Assembly: GCA_003971905.1 (NCBI GenBank)
Contig: RSEE01000013.1
Location: forward strand, 558,001-622,000
DNA from: Moniliella sp. 'wahieum'
Taxonomy: Eukaryota > Basidiomycota > Moniliellomycetes > Moniliellales > Moniliellaceae
DNA: 64,000 bases
Reading direction: 5' to 3'
In this document: positions 11,351 through 22,779 of the stretch, piece after piece
Layout: every line of letters starts with the position of its first letter
Position numbering within the stretch: the stretch's first letter is position 1
Made by a program: the position numbers and the translations under genes
Notes under the pieces: generated by a model
Databases searched by the model: none
Told to the model about the DNA's origin: nothing
The model's input: the letters and a program-made list of their open reading frames with translations, nothing else

Positions 11351-11960
11351 GGGCAGAAGGGTGGATGCGGCGGCGGGGGGCAGCTGGCAAGCGTGGGGGT
11401 GGGGGTGGGTGCGCGGGCCTCCACGTCAGGCAGGCGGGGGCGGGTGTGATGATCCTGCCGGCGGACCACAATCCCACCGGTCTAGTTCGGGTGCGCTGGG
11501 GGCGGGCCGACTGGTTGCTATTGCGATTGCGATGGCTATTGCGCGTTCTGGGTTTATTCCGGCCTCGGTTTTGTTCGCCTCCTCGTACCTGGGATCGGAA
11601 TCGCAATGGGCCCTCACCTCACCACCCAGTCCGCCATGCCAGCACCCAGCACACGCATACACACACACCACCCTCCTAGGCCTGGCGGACGAAGCAAGGC
11701 AGCAGCAGCCACAGATGGCAGGCGGCGGCATCTGGTGCGGATGCACATTGGGGTGGCGCACAGGATGAGGTAAGCACACACCCGCATCCCTCCCTGCGTT
11801 CCCGCCCATTCCCGCCAGTCCGCCCCCACCCCCCCACCCCACCACTAGGGTTGCCGTGTGCGTGGCAGCCGCAGCCGCCCCCCCCCCCCCCCACTCGGCG
11901 CCACGAAGAAGCACCCCACCCCCCCCCCCCACCACCACCCTCTCTCCCCCCTCCCTCCCG
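11351..11960. promoter_or_regulatory. Divergent promoter between the disordered-protein gene and transportin
   Basis: About 610 bp separating two divergently transcribed genes. The transportin side is strongly C-rich on the plus strand (poly-C runs at 11879-11892 and 11918-11934), a common leader composition. No specific operator is identified. Confidence 0.45.
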
Positions 11961-14844
11961 ATGGCTGCGTCTGCTGTCGACGCTGGGTGGGCCCCCGACG
12001 CTTCCGTCTACAGCGGCTTCCTCCAGCTCCTCGACGCCACCACCTCCGCCGACCGCGATGCCCAGCAGCGCGTCCACGAAGAGGTCGCCCGCCTCCAGGC
12101 CAACGTGCCCGACTCGCCGCCTACCTCATGTACGCCTTTGCCCATCCAGCCCCCCGGCTCCGCTGCCTCTGCCATCGCCGGCATCATGCTCAAGAACCAC
12201 CTCAACGACCACTACGACGACGCGTCCCCCCCCCTGCTCGACTATGTCCGTGCCGCTGTCTTCCCGCTCCTCGCCTCGCCCTCCGAAATGGTCCGCCGGT
12301 CCGCCGCCGGCGTCCTGACCTCGCTCCTCGAGCTTGGCCTCGCCGCCTGGCCCCAGGGCATTGCCCAGCTCATCCAGCTCATGAACAGCAACAATCCCGA
12401 CGAGATGGAGGCCGCGTTCAAGGTGTTTGCCAACCTGACCGAAGACATTGCGCCCACCTTGGAAGCTTGGTGATCAACGGCGACAAACCCATCGACGTTC
12501 TCATCCCCGGCTGGATCCAGGCTGCAACGTATACGGAGAAGAGGGTGCGCGTCCATGCGCTCAACTCGCTCAACCGCATGGCCGACCTGCCCTCGCTGAC
12601 GTTCCAAACGCACATTGACGCCTTTGTCAGTGCGCTCTTTGTCTTGGCCACAGACGAGGACCCCTATGTCCGCCGCGAAGTGTGCAAGGCCTTCTCCATC
12701 CTCTTGCACACCCGCTTTGACAAGCTCGAACCTCACCTGGATGGCGTCGTGGACTACATGCTCTACTCGATGCAGGAGGAGAACGAGGACGTGAACCTCG
12801 AGGCCGCCGAGTTTTGGCTCGAGTTTGCTGAGGAAGAGGCCATCTCGGCGCGTCTGCAGCCCTACCTCGGCAAGCTAGTCCCAGGCCTGTTGCAAGGCAT
12901 GACTTACTCGGAGGAGGAACAGCAACTGCTCGGCTCGGCCGAGGACGATGCCAACGTCCCCGATCGTCCAGAGGACATTGCCCCGCGGCATCTTCGTGGC
13001 GCTGGACATACGAATCAGCATGTGGAGGAGACGGCTGCCACGCAAAGCCGATCCCGCGCAGCTATCGATGCGCGCTTTGAGGACGATGACGATGAGGACG
13101 AATGGGACGAAATGAGTTGGAGGATTTCGACGATGAAGATGCCCACCGGTGGAACTGTAAATGCAGTGCTGCCACCTGGACGTGCTTGCCGTCCGATTTG
13201 GCGAGACGTTGCTGGAACCCTTGTTTGCCACTGTTGAGGGAACGCTTGTTCAGCCAGGACTGGCTCCAGAGGGAAGTGGCCCTGCTCGCGTTGGGTGCGG
13301 TAGCCGAGGGTGCCTTCAGCGGCATCGTTCCTCACCTCCCTACTCTTGTCCCGCTTCTGCTTAACACCCTGTCGGACAGCCAGTCGTTGGTCCGCTCCAT
13401 TACTTGCTGGACCCTTGGCCGCTACTCCAGTGGTATCGTCGCCGATGCCTCCCCGGAGCACTTGGCGACGTACTTTGCGCCTGTGCTGGAAGCTTGCTGC
13501 GCATGATTCTGGACCGGGTCAAGCGCGTACAGAAGCGGGCTGTATGCATTTGCTACACTTGAAGAGGATGCAGGCGTCACAATCGTTCCCTACCTCCCCC
13601 CACATTCTCCAGGCATTTTCCCAAGCCTTTCGCACGTACCAAAAGAAGAACTTGCTGGTCCTATACGATGCGATTTGCGTCATGGCCGATGCCGTCGGCT
13701 CCGAACTCAACCGTCCGAGTACCTCCAGACCCTTTTGCCCGTCCTGATGGACCGCTACACACAATGGACGACGACGACACCAACTTGATTGCTCTGTTGG
13801 AATGCTTGTCGTCAGTTGCCATCGCATCGGGCACGGGCTTTGCCCAGTACGCTCCCACTGTCTACGCCGCTCTGTGAGTATGGTGGCGGACGCGTTGCAG
13901 CGGTACGAGGGGGCGAGGTGGACCTGGACTTTGATGATGAGCGGGACTTTGTCGTGACGTCGCTCGATCTCCTGTCGGGTCTGTTGCAAGGCTTGCAGAC
14001 CCAAGCCCAGCCCTTGGTCGGGGACACATCGCATAATTTGATGCCGCTGCTGGTGCTGTGCCTCCAAGTGCCCGACAGCAGTATTCGTCAATCTGCCTAT
14101 GCGCTGATGGGGGATTTGGCCATCTTTGCCTTCCCGCAACTGGCGCCTTCGCTGCCCTACATCCTGCCTGAGATTGTGCGCCAAATCGAGCTGGCATCAC
14201 AAGAAGAAGCCGTTCAAGTCTGCAACAACGCCGTCTGGGCCGTGGGCGAGATCGCACTACAAATTGGCCCGGACGACCTCAAACCGTGGATCCAACCTTT
14301 GATTCAACGACTGGTCCCACTCCTGCTCGGTCGTACCCACAAGTCCCTGACGGAGAATGCGGCAGTGACACTGGGTCGACTGGGGCTGGTCGCGCCCGAA
14401 GCGGTGGCTCCGCATCTCGAGGTGTTTGCCCAAGCTTGGTGCACCTCCCTCTGGGACATTCGCGATAACGACGAGAAAGATTCTGCGTTCCGCGGCTTTT
14501 GCCGCATGGTCGAACTCAACCCCAACGCTATCACCAAGTCGTTTGGGTACTTTTGCATGGCCATCGTCCGCTGGCAAACGCCCAGCAAGGAACTGAATGA
14601 CCAGTTCATCAGGGTACGTCCCCTCCCCCCCCCTCCATTCCACCACTTCGCCCTCCCGCACTCTTTTTCTCTTTCTCTCTCTCATTTACGTATCCGTCGA
14701 CTGACCCCCCCACCCCCCTCCCTTGACCTGTGCCAGATATTGAACGGGTTCAAGCAATGATCGGTCCCGCCGAATGGGAAGCTAACAAACAGCAGTACCC
14801 CCCCCCTGATCGCGGAGCGACTGGCGTCGCGCTACGGCCTTTAA
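11961..14844 (+). CDS. KAP104: Transportin (karyopherin beta-2, Kap104 type)
   Basis: HEAT-repeat import receptor for PY-NLS cargo. The start ATG at 11961 gives MAASAVDAGWAP. Family landmarks in order: AGIMLKNHLND, VRRSAAGVLTSLLELG, DEMEAAFKVFANLTED, SLVINGDKPIDVLIP, YVRREVCKAFSILLHTRFDKLEPH, NVALEA-type segment NVNLEAAEFWLEFAEEE, the acidic loop (EDDDDEDEWDE, about 13080-13110) characteristic of transportin, ALGAVAEGAFSGIVPHLP, SLVRSITCWTLGRYS, CNNAVWAVGEIALQIGPDD and IRDNDEKDSAFRGFCRMV. One 123-nt intron (14614-14736) separates QFIR from ILNGFKQ, an exact match to the family C-terminus, which ends with RLASRYGL. At least eight frame changes (for example near 12110, 12465, 13190, 13500, 13760, 14758) each resolve with one or two bases and conserved sequence resumes at once. 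Confidence 0.88.
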
Positions 14845-15491
14845 CTTTGAATCCCTTGCGCTTTTGCGGTGGGACAAGGGCCGAATTCACGCCTTTGCAT
14901 TTGCACGTACATCTTGGACCCCTCTTCTCCCCCTCCCTTACCCTTACCCTTCTCTCTCCCCTTAGCCTCCTCTCTCCCCTTAACAACAACAACACCCGGT
15001 GCCTGGTTTTACACCTCGGCGGTAAAGCATGCAAAGACAAAGATGGAGGAAATCAGGCTGAAACGCCAGCTTACTCTCTTTCTATCATATATCACCCCCG
15101 CTTCTCACTTGCGCCTCCCGCTCGCGCGCGCTCCAGTCCTGCTCCCTATCGCTTCGAGGTAGCCAGGTCACGCTCAGCATTCAGCCAACGTTCAACGTCC
15201 AGAGTTCAACGCTCAACCTTCAATCCCTTCAACTTCAACGTACTCAACCTTCATGCGTCACATACAACTTTTGAATGATAGGAGATGGGAAACCGCTCGG
15301 TCGGTTGCTGGTGCTAGGTTGGGGCTGGTGCTGTTGCGCATGCGAGGCGGGATGGTGCCAACGCGGCTTGCGCGACATGGGTTTGATACAGACATCTCAC
15401 ACGAGATGGTGCTAGACAGATATAGATTTCCTCGTCCTGCCTCTCTCTTGCTCTTGCTGTGGGTTTGGGTTTGGGTTGGCGTTGTCCCGCG
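14845..15491. other. Intergenic region between convergent genes
   Basis: 3' flank of transportin (plus) and of the Zn2Cys6 gene (minus). Pyrimidine-rich, with CTCTCCCCTTA-type runs (14925-14990) and TTCAACGTTCAAC-type repeats (15180-15250). No gene seen. Confidence 0.5.
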
Positions 15492-17531
15492 TCACGTCCA
15501 ACCTTGTGGCGAGATGAGCGCGTCTGGCGGAGAAGAGAGGAACGGGTGGAGGTCGGGGAGCGCGCTGAGACACAATTCCCAATTGGTAGGGATGGGGAAG
15601 AGGGGAGGGTGCTGGGCCGGGGCAGGCAAAGTTGTAGGGGCGGAAGTTGCGCCGGCACTGTCGCTACCAGGAGCAGTGTAGAGGTGAGAAGGTAACGATG
15701 GCGAAGGGTTGACGCCTCGACGGGCTGTACGCACGCTCGAGTGGGAGGATAAGAGCGGAGCGACCTTTTCCATGCGGTCCAACAGTGCCTGTGCACTTTC
15801 GCGCTCAGCAGGGTCGGTGGGCAAGATGCCCTGAGGGTTGAGTTGGGTCAGGATGAGGTGGTGACGCAATAGGGCGGTGATGGACAAGACTGGGTGACCA
15901 AACAGGGCGAGGTTGAAGCCAATGTAAGGATGAGACTGGATCAAGTCGCGTGCCACGGTAGGCGTGAGCGTGTCGATAGGACAACTGGGTGCGAGGTACG
16001 CCCAAAACCGTAACACGTCTTCGAGGTACGCCCGGGACTTGAGGTAACACTCTTCGATTGAACTGCGGCGTCGCGCGTCGCGCCATCCCGTGACGTAGAA
16101 CGGATGGTGCCACGAGATGACCATGTGGTGCGCACGGAAGCGCAGGAGAAAGAGGGAAAAGATCAGTCGACGAGGCTGTTGTTCTGGGTGAGTGAGCGCT
16201 TGATGGAAGTTGCTCGGTAGGCTCGCATGCAGTTCGTCCAACTCCCTTTGCAGCTTGAGCGTCAACGCATACGATTCTTCTTCGCTCACGGTGTTCGCGC
16301 GTCGCGACGCACGCAAACACAGTCGCGAAATGTGGAAACGGTACATGATCGGTACGGTCCAGAAGCCAGATTGGTCGTTGGGCCACACCCAGGTATCGGT
16401 GTAGAGGAAGTAGGCGTAGGTTGGAGCAAGTCCAATGGCATCATCGGTCCTCGGCCGCCCTTGTACGTCCCTAGCATGTCAATCGTCATCAGCGCCACAT
16501 ACAACCGCATGTGGTCGTAGTACTCCTCCACTGTACAGTCGGGTGGAGGATCGAGGTGCAACTGGGCTGCCAGCCCGTTCTGCAGTACCCAGTCGTCATC
16601 ACGCTCGGCGTCCACAAGTTGGGCGAAAGGGACAAGACGAAGCACGCGACCAGCTCGACGCGCACAGTGTCGATGGTGGGACAGGAGCGGTGCTCAATCG
16701 ATAGAAGAAGCTGCAGGGTAGCCTCCATAAACGTATGGATGGGCCGGCCGTGGTACGTGTCGTAGAACCAGTGGTACAGCCCAGCGTTCGGAGAGAACAC
16801 CATCCCCGACACGACCAGGGCAAGCACCAGAGCGAGGAACTCTACGTCGGCGCGTTCGATTTTCATTTGGCCAGCTCGGATCGCGGCCAAAAACGTCTCG
16901 TGCCGCTCGTACCGGCGCCAAAAGACAGAAGGATTGACGACAGCCAAACCATCGGCCGTAGAGTCAAAATATTCCTCGCAGCAGCGTCGTACCACCTCTT
17001 CCGCCGGGTAGATGTGGACCGCATGAAGGACCGTGTCAGTCGAGGAAGGGGTGGTGAGCGAGACCCAGAAGCTGGGGTAAAACAGAGGAGGTGACCTGCT
17101 GCGCCAGCACGCGCTTGTCTGTCACAGAGGGCGAGCCAGGAGGCGGTGGCAGCGCCGGCGGACGCAGGGGGGCGCCTGGGCCAGCGCGCGATTGAGGATG
17201 GACTCGAGCCGGTCGATGCGCTGGTGGATGGGCTGACGGGCGCCCAGGGCGGCGCGAGGGGAGGCGGTGGAGGTGCAGACGCAGGCGCGGGCGAAAGGGG
17301 ACGCGGAAGGGAGTCGTCCTGGTACGAACAGCGCCTGGCCTGCCCTCGCGCGACACAGGTCCCACAGGCCGGCGCTACGCGGTCGCACTTGAGCTTTCGT
17401 TGGCGGCAGGTGGCGCAGGCGAGCTTGCGGGGCTTGCGGGGCGCCTTGCTGGACGGAGCGGATGGCGACGACGGCGTGTGCGGCGGCGGCGGCGAACGCT
17501 CCCGGCTGCCGCTCGGGCGGGGCGAAGACAT
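15492..17531 (-). CDS. Zn2Cys6 fungal-specific transcription factor
   Basis: Nuclear regulator of the Gal4-type class. From the ATG at 17529-17531 a Ser/Pro-rich, then basic, stretch leads to the binuclear zinc cluster, C-ATC-RQRKLKC-DRVAPAC-GTC-VARGQARRC (CX2CX6CX6CX2CX8C, about 17325-17415). A proline-rich linker and a short helix (TDKRVLAQQV) follow. The middle homology region begins near 16995 with VVRRCCEEYFDSTAD and runs through FWRRYERHETFLAAI, LYHWFYDTYHGRPIHTFMEA and CTVEEYYDHMRLYVALMTID. This matches the fungal_trans regulatory domain layout. The C-terminal helical region (SIEECYLKSRAYLEDVLRFW) ends with a Ser/Pro-rich tail at 15492. Frame changes near 17040, 16620 and 16390 look like missing bases. 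The target genes cannot be inferred from position. Confidence 0.82.
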
Positions 17532-18535
17532 GGCGGGCGTGTGGTGGCCGCCGCGGCTGGCAGCTTCGCGGGGGGGCTTAAGCCGCCCGCAGACCCGCCC
17601 GACGCGCCTTCCGTTTCCCGCCGCCACGCCCGTCCCGTTGCATCCCGGCCGGTCACGTGCCGCAGCCTAACCGTCCCGCCCAGGGAAACAGCCTGCCCCC
17701 ACCAAGAACACCGCCAACGTAACCCTAAGGTATGACAGATCTTAAAGGGCCTGCTGGACTGCCTCGTGACCCCCTTTGCGGCATATGGTATCTCTATCCT
17801 GGCCTCGGCCAACGCTTCTGCTTCTGCTTCTGCCAGTAATGCCGGACCCCCCTTCCTGTCACGGGCTGCGGCAGACTCGAGATGGTCCGACCGAAGCTAA
17901 GGCCCGCCTGCTCCGCACATGTCCAGTAGAGTGTGCACCGCAGGCCAACCAAGTGTCATCATGATGGTTGGCTAAATTAAGTATCGTGGCCGAAGGGCCA
18001 TGCTTCGGGCGACAATAGTCGCCCCCCACCCAAGTCCAAGTCGGCCGGCCTAAATAGGCCACCGAGCTTCCAGTGAAGTGGCGGCATCTGCCGTCCGTCC
18101 CGTTTCCTTTCCGTTTCCTTTCTCGGTCGCGCCTGTGGCGACCATCCCCGCTTTTGACATGTCTCTCCTTCTACACCCCCTCTTGTATCCGTTTCCCTTT
18201 TGATACTGCCTGTACCCCTGGTTGATGGGATCTTTTCCCCCACCTTCCATTCTCGTCTCAACCCCCTCGTCTACCCTCTCGCCTATCCTGTCCGACTCCT
18301 GCCCGTTTTCCAGCCAATTGATCCAGTACAGGCAGCCTACTTTTCTTAGCGTCCGACATCTCCTCCGATCTCGTATCTCGTCCTCCAGCCATTCGTCAGT
18401 CCAGTCGCGCGAGCCCTCCTCTGGCCGCGTCGATTTCCAGTCTCAGTTGAGGCAGTGTTTGTCCGCCGCTGTCTCCTCCTCCCGTCCCTAAGTCCGGAGG
18501 CTTCAGACACGTTACTACGGCCCAAGACGGTGCAG
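17532..18535. other. Upstream region of the Zn2Cys6 gene
   Basis: About 1 kb with no supported gene. The stretch 18090-18330 is pyrimidine-rich on the plus strand (TTTCCTTTCCG units), which resembles a promoter or leader for a plus-strand transcript. Confidence 0.4.
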
Positions 18536-18931
18536 ATGCAGCCTTGCCACACGTGCAGCCGCCCCACCAAAGGCCTCTCCTCGTCCCTAGCTCCGCTCGG
18601 ATACACCAACCAGCCCAAGCCCCGAAACTACCGTGAGTCGACTTACCGTCGCCTAAGGGAGTGTACCCCCAAAAACCCCAGGGCGGGCCCCCTGGCGGCG
18701 CCCGCTCGTGACACCAACCGCCCAGAGTTCCTCGGCTCTTCGGACGCATCGATGATCACGGGCCAAACGTGGTTCTCGTACTTTGGTCAGACGGATATGC
18801 TGGGTGTGGATACGGGCTGTTTGCTCCACATTGGATCGCGGGGGGACGCGAACCTCGACCCAGCCTTGTTGGGATGGGAAGAACCGTTGCCGCCGCTCCC
18901 AGAGGCTCCGTCGCGGCTTCAGCTTCCTTAG
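18536..18931 (+). CDS. Hypothetical protein, doubtful
   Basis: A 131-codon frame beginning MQPCHTCSRPTKG downstream of a CT-rich tract that could be a leader. It contains two cysteine pairs at the N-terminus only as a single C-x2-C, and a STYRRLRECTP segment. I recognise no family. Nearby frames (18769-19008) show equally ordinary composition, so it may be noncoding. Confidence 0.25.
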   Translation: MQPCHTCSRPTKGLSSSLAPLGYTNQPKPRNYRESTYRRLRECTPKNPRAGPLAAPARDTNRPEFLGSSDASMITGQTWFSYFGQTDMLGVDTGCLLHIGSRGDANLDPALLGWEEPLPPLPEAPSRLQLP

Positions 18932-20356
18932 CCAGAAAAAGAAGGTCTGGAATGGCTACCTTGCAGTGGTTTGAGTTGGAATACGCGTGTGCCCTGGGTG
19001 CTTCTTGATCATCCAGTCTATCAGCATGTCCGTCCCATCGTTACGTTAAGCACCAGCACCCTTGCTTTGGGTCGGACTCGACGGCAGCAAATCGGCCTCC
19101 TGCTGCTTACCCCCTCCTTTGCCTACCACCTACTCACTACGAATAGGCAGCTGGTTCCACTGTCCGGTGCATGCAACCCACCCTCGATGCATCGGCCCCC
19201 ACCAGCGAAAACGATATTTCACAAAGGAAGCCCGGTGGCTGTAGGGAAGAGGCAGATGCAGAGGCAGATGCAGAGGCAGATGCAGAGATAGATGTACCAA
19301 GCCAAGCGTGAATGGGACATACAGTGTACGCCCCTGTTGCACTGCACGGATACGTATACTGATCATCTCGATTCTCGATCCTGCCATACACACCTCGTTG
19401 GCCCCCTTTGCCTCGTTTTTTACCACCTAAAGTACCTAGTACGCCCACATCGCCCTCACCCCCTTTGTCGGCTGTACCCTGCATGCGCTGCGGATAGCGC
19501 CTATCCCACTGTCCTACTGTTAGTAGTGTGTCAACGTTCGCGGGTTGACCTCTCCCCCTCTCATCTCCATATGCTACTACAGCCAATGCTTAGTATTGCC
19601 TGACACAGGTTGATGTGGTGGACCGTGTCGTTTATAGCAGCAGCAGAAGACGATGTATGACACATGGATGGCAGTCCACCAAATAGCGACTACTAATCTC
19701 TACTTTCTCGTCTTTACCTCTATATGAAGTGAGCATTCCACGGCCAAAAGAAGGGCGACAGGGGTAGGTGAGCGCTGCGCGTGCAACTTCTCCCGTAGTA
19801 TCCCCTCTCCCAAACATCTGCAATGGGCTTTGCTGTGTCGTCGCGAACAACACAACTTGGCATGGGACAATGGGCCTCCGTGATACCGTGACATCCATGT
19901 CATCCATGTCAGTCACATGTCATCATAATGTCATCTGCGATGATGCATGATGCGGTGTCGAGAACCGACACGGCTGCGGACTGTGTATGCGAAATTTCCA
20001 TGTTCTGCGTCTTGGGGATAAAGCACATTGTTTGCCTATGAGGCATATATAAACTTTGCTTATTGTTTTCCCGTGATCGGCGCCGTAGCATTCATCTCTT
20101 TCCCGTTATAATGCCTCCGCTTGCAAATATCCCAACAAGCTGCGAAAGCACATACCAACAAGGCAGAAGGCGAACAAGGCAGACATCTCCTCCAACACTA
20201 TTGTTATAGGTTGCATGCTAGCTACTAGTATAATATCAACGCCACTGACATTTTAGTGCTGAACTATATACCCTTCTATAGATTGTCTTCGTCGCTGTTG
20301 ATGGTGTGGTTCATATGCTTGCTTCGCCGTTGATGCAGCATTCCTATTCAAACTCT
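18932..20356. other. Intergenic region
   Basis: No supported gene. GC content falls towards 20 kb. It contains a GCAGATGCAGAG array (about 19251-19290) and GTCATCCAT/GTCATCAT micro-repeats near 19885-19940. Confidence 0.45.
19251..19290. repeat. 12-bp GAGGCAGATGCA tandem array
   Basis: Three and a half units of a 12-bp motif in noncoding DNA. Confidence 0.75.
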
Positions 20357-22272
20357 TCATCTTCGCTGGCAGGGTCCAAAAGATGCGTGGGACGGACGAC
20401 TGGTCCGCGCAATGGGCCTACGCCGCCTCGCGCCCTCCCGGCGGTATGCTGAAGGGGCATCACCCACAGCAGCCCGGCGGCGTTGAGCAATCACTTGCGC
20501 CAGTGTTTCGGCATCGCGCTGCTCTGTGCTCGGTTGTCCCAGGCGCAAATTGAGGTTGCTGTGGCCCTTTGGAGGGGTTTTCAATGCGTACTCACCAGCA
20601 CATGCTTGAGATGATGCGCAACATGCCAAATAGAAGGCGTGGTGATTGTGATCGCCTCCTGCGCCCCCCCTGCGCCAATATCATGAATCGCTCGGAATGG
20701 GCCGTTTGGATCAATCTTGCACTTGCTCGAGCAGCAGCAGTGCTGTAGCCCTACAAGGTTGCCAATCCGCTTTATCCGGGTCCAAAATGATCAGCCATGA
20801 GTGTTGCACACAATACAAAACACGTGGATATAGGGATGGTAAACGTACACTGGCCAAGGCGAATCGTTCAGCATGGCGGGGCAATTCTTCCACGATGCGG
20901 CAATCGGATTCAGGCTGAACACGCCCAGTTACAAGCATTGGCTATAGACAATCCAGACCGAATCCAGGGGACCGTGCACCTTGTCAGTTGCAACGCCAAT
21001 GGATTGAACACCAATCGTAAACGGAGCTTGATTCCGGATGGCTGGTCGGGACCTTCCATACGCATGGTTACCCGGTGACCTTCACTTACACTTCCCCGGT
21101 TTGGGCGACCACATTCTTGGGCTTGGGTGAACATTGGGGTAAGTGAAGCGACCTTTGCTGATATTGCGGGAAATCGGGCCACCTCGCGTTGGGTCAGGCG
21201 AGGAAGAAAGTACCGATTCAAACCAAGATTTGGTTGATTGTCGATAGCTTTTGAAGGTAACATATCCTTTCAGGTATGCATGCGCAGGTTAGCCTCTAGC
21301 AACCATTGCATCACAAAAAGTGTTTGGCGGAGGGGGGGCGTAGCGGGCGTTCTTTTGGCCCTGATATCAGCCAAGCATTGAGCCATCAGATTCGCCGCAC
21401 CGGGGGGGCGAGGCAACTGCAACTTCCTGTTCCCTTTCCATTGAGGTAAGGTGAAACCAGGAGTCGAGTAGTGCTTGATTACCTCTTTGCGCCAAAGCAC
21501 GTGGATAATGTCGCGCGGTGGGGTTATGTCCATTTGTCCGTGTTGCAGCCGCACGTGCAGGCCCTACTTGCGTCTCGAACCGGGCAGTATCAGCATTGAG
21601 AACTGGGCCATAGTACCGAATGCAGGCCCGCACATGAGCAAAGAGAATGTGGAACTTGTGCTTCCGTTCCAACAGTGTCTCTTCCCCGGGGATCAGCGAC
21701 AATTTGTCCGCGAGGTCAAACAGAGCTTGTTGAACAGAATCCTGCATGGAGAGAAAAATTTAACCCTCATCCTCATCGACAACTATACCGTCTTCATGGT
21801 CTCGATCAGAGGCCTCGTCGTCAGGATTGTCCTGATACTCGTCAGGTGATGTGCCAGTTGAGCCGTTCTTTGAAAGGGGGGAGTCTCTGCCAGAGACCAA
21901 TGCTGCTAATTCCCTGGCTTCAGCCTCTTTCCTCATCCGATGTGCGAGTAGCCTCTTGCCCCTTGCGCGCTCGGCGGACCTCGTAACGTGCTTGTGGAAA
22001 GAACCCAATTGTATCGGCGGCGTGGAATGATTGCACACGAAACATCGATAGAGTACGGTGCCTTCGATGGTGACCGGGTCCCAATTTCTGTTTTCGGGAT
22101 CAAGTTCGGGGTTCCGGCGAGTGGGCATGCTGCTGGCAGATTGTGGGGTCGGGGGAGATGGTGATGGTGTGCCTGTAGGAGAGTCCTTCAGGTAGGTGAG
22201 CCGCTGAGCAGTTGTGTCTCTGTCCAGCGGAAGTGGGCTTGACCTGTGTCTGTTCGTTTTCACGCGCCTCAC
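20357..22272 (-). CDS. Transposon-like uncharacterised gene with zinc-finger N-terminus
   Basis: Not confidently assigned. From the ATG at 22272 a basic Ser/Pro-rich head leads to a CFVCN...SFHKHV motif (CX2C...HX2-3H; about 22000-22045), resembling the degenerate zinc finger at the N-terminus of basidiomycete DNA transposases. A charged linker ends in an acidic block (about 21765). After a likely short intron (acceptor CATGCAG near 21743), the next part reads LSLIPGEETLLERKHKFHILFAHVRACIRYYGPVLNADTARFE and TRTNGHNP. An H-x-L...YGP...T..FE..N pattern is seen in C-terminal regions of some fungal transposase families. Further segments (WLLEANLRMH, CVQHSWLIILDPDKADW, KTPPKGHSNLNLRL) continue to 20357 in changing frames. 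If transposase-derived, the catalytic core between zinc finger and C-terminal part is missing, which suggests decay or domestication. Confidence 0.4.
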
Positions 22273-22779
22273 GAGTCACCGGTTACATGCTGCATCTTAC
22301 AGGTTGTGGAGCTTATCGACAAGCGGGACGAGCGAGGAGCGAGGAGCGACGAGAATTTTCGCGCGCGCGCGACCCTGCCGTGACGCGTGATGTGGCACGG
22401 CGCCAGACAAGCCCAGTTGGGCTTCACAGTGATGTGGCACCTGACATTGAATATTGAGCACTGGGTAACTCGGAGGGCGCCAGACTCGCTCTGTGTTTTA
22501 ATCATTCATTCCACCTTTTTTTTGGGTGATGATCGACGAAACAGCGGCCCCAGGCCTCACTTTGAGGTGGTACGGTCACATCTCGCTCCGCACATCTCAG
22601 CTCGCTCCCTGTACGGCCTCTGGGGATGAGGCGACCACATAGCCGCATTCCTTTTAGGCGAACTGGATGCTCTCCCCCACCACCTTTCCCGCCATCATCT
22701 TTCCGTTGAGGCAGTACTGCCCACTCTACAAAGCCTCCCTCCCGCACCGCCAAGAGGTCCCAGGCATCTCGGACCAACC
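22273..22779. other. Region between divergent uncharacterised genes
   Basis: Holds a GCGAGGAGCGAGGAGCGACGAG micro-repeat set (about 22330-22352) and an alternating CG tract (22361-22370). Likely shared promoter of the two flanking genes. Confidence 0.4.

Noticed and set aside
10764-11768. A 334-codon plus-strand frame
   Set aside because: Antisense to the start of the disordered-protein gene and its promoter; Gly/Arg-rich composition is that of the GC-rich opposite strand.
11961-14844. Many tiny introns in transportin
   Set aside because: The frame changes have no donor or acceptor sequences and no sequence to remove; only 14614-14736 has proper splice sites and is needed to join conserved blocks.
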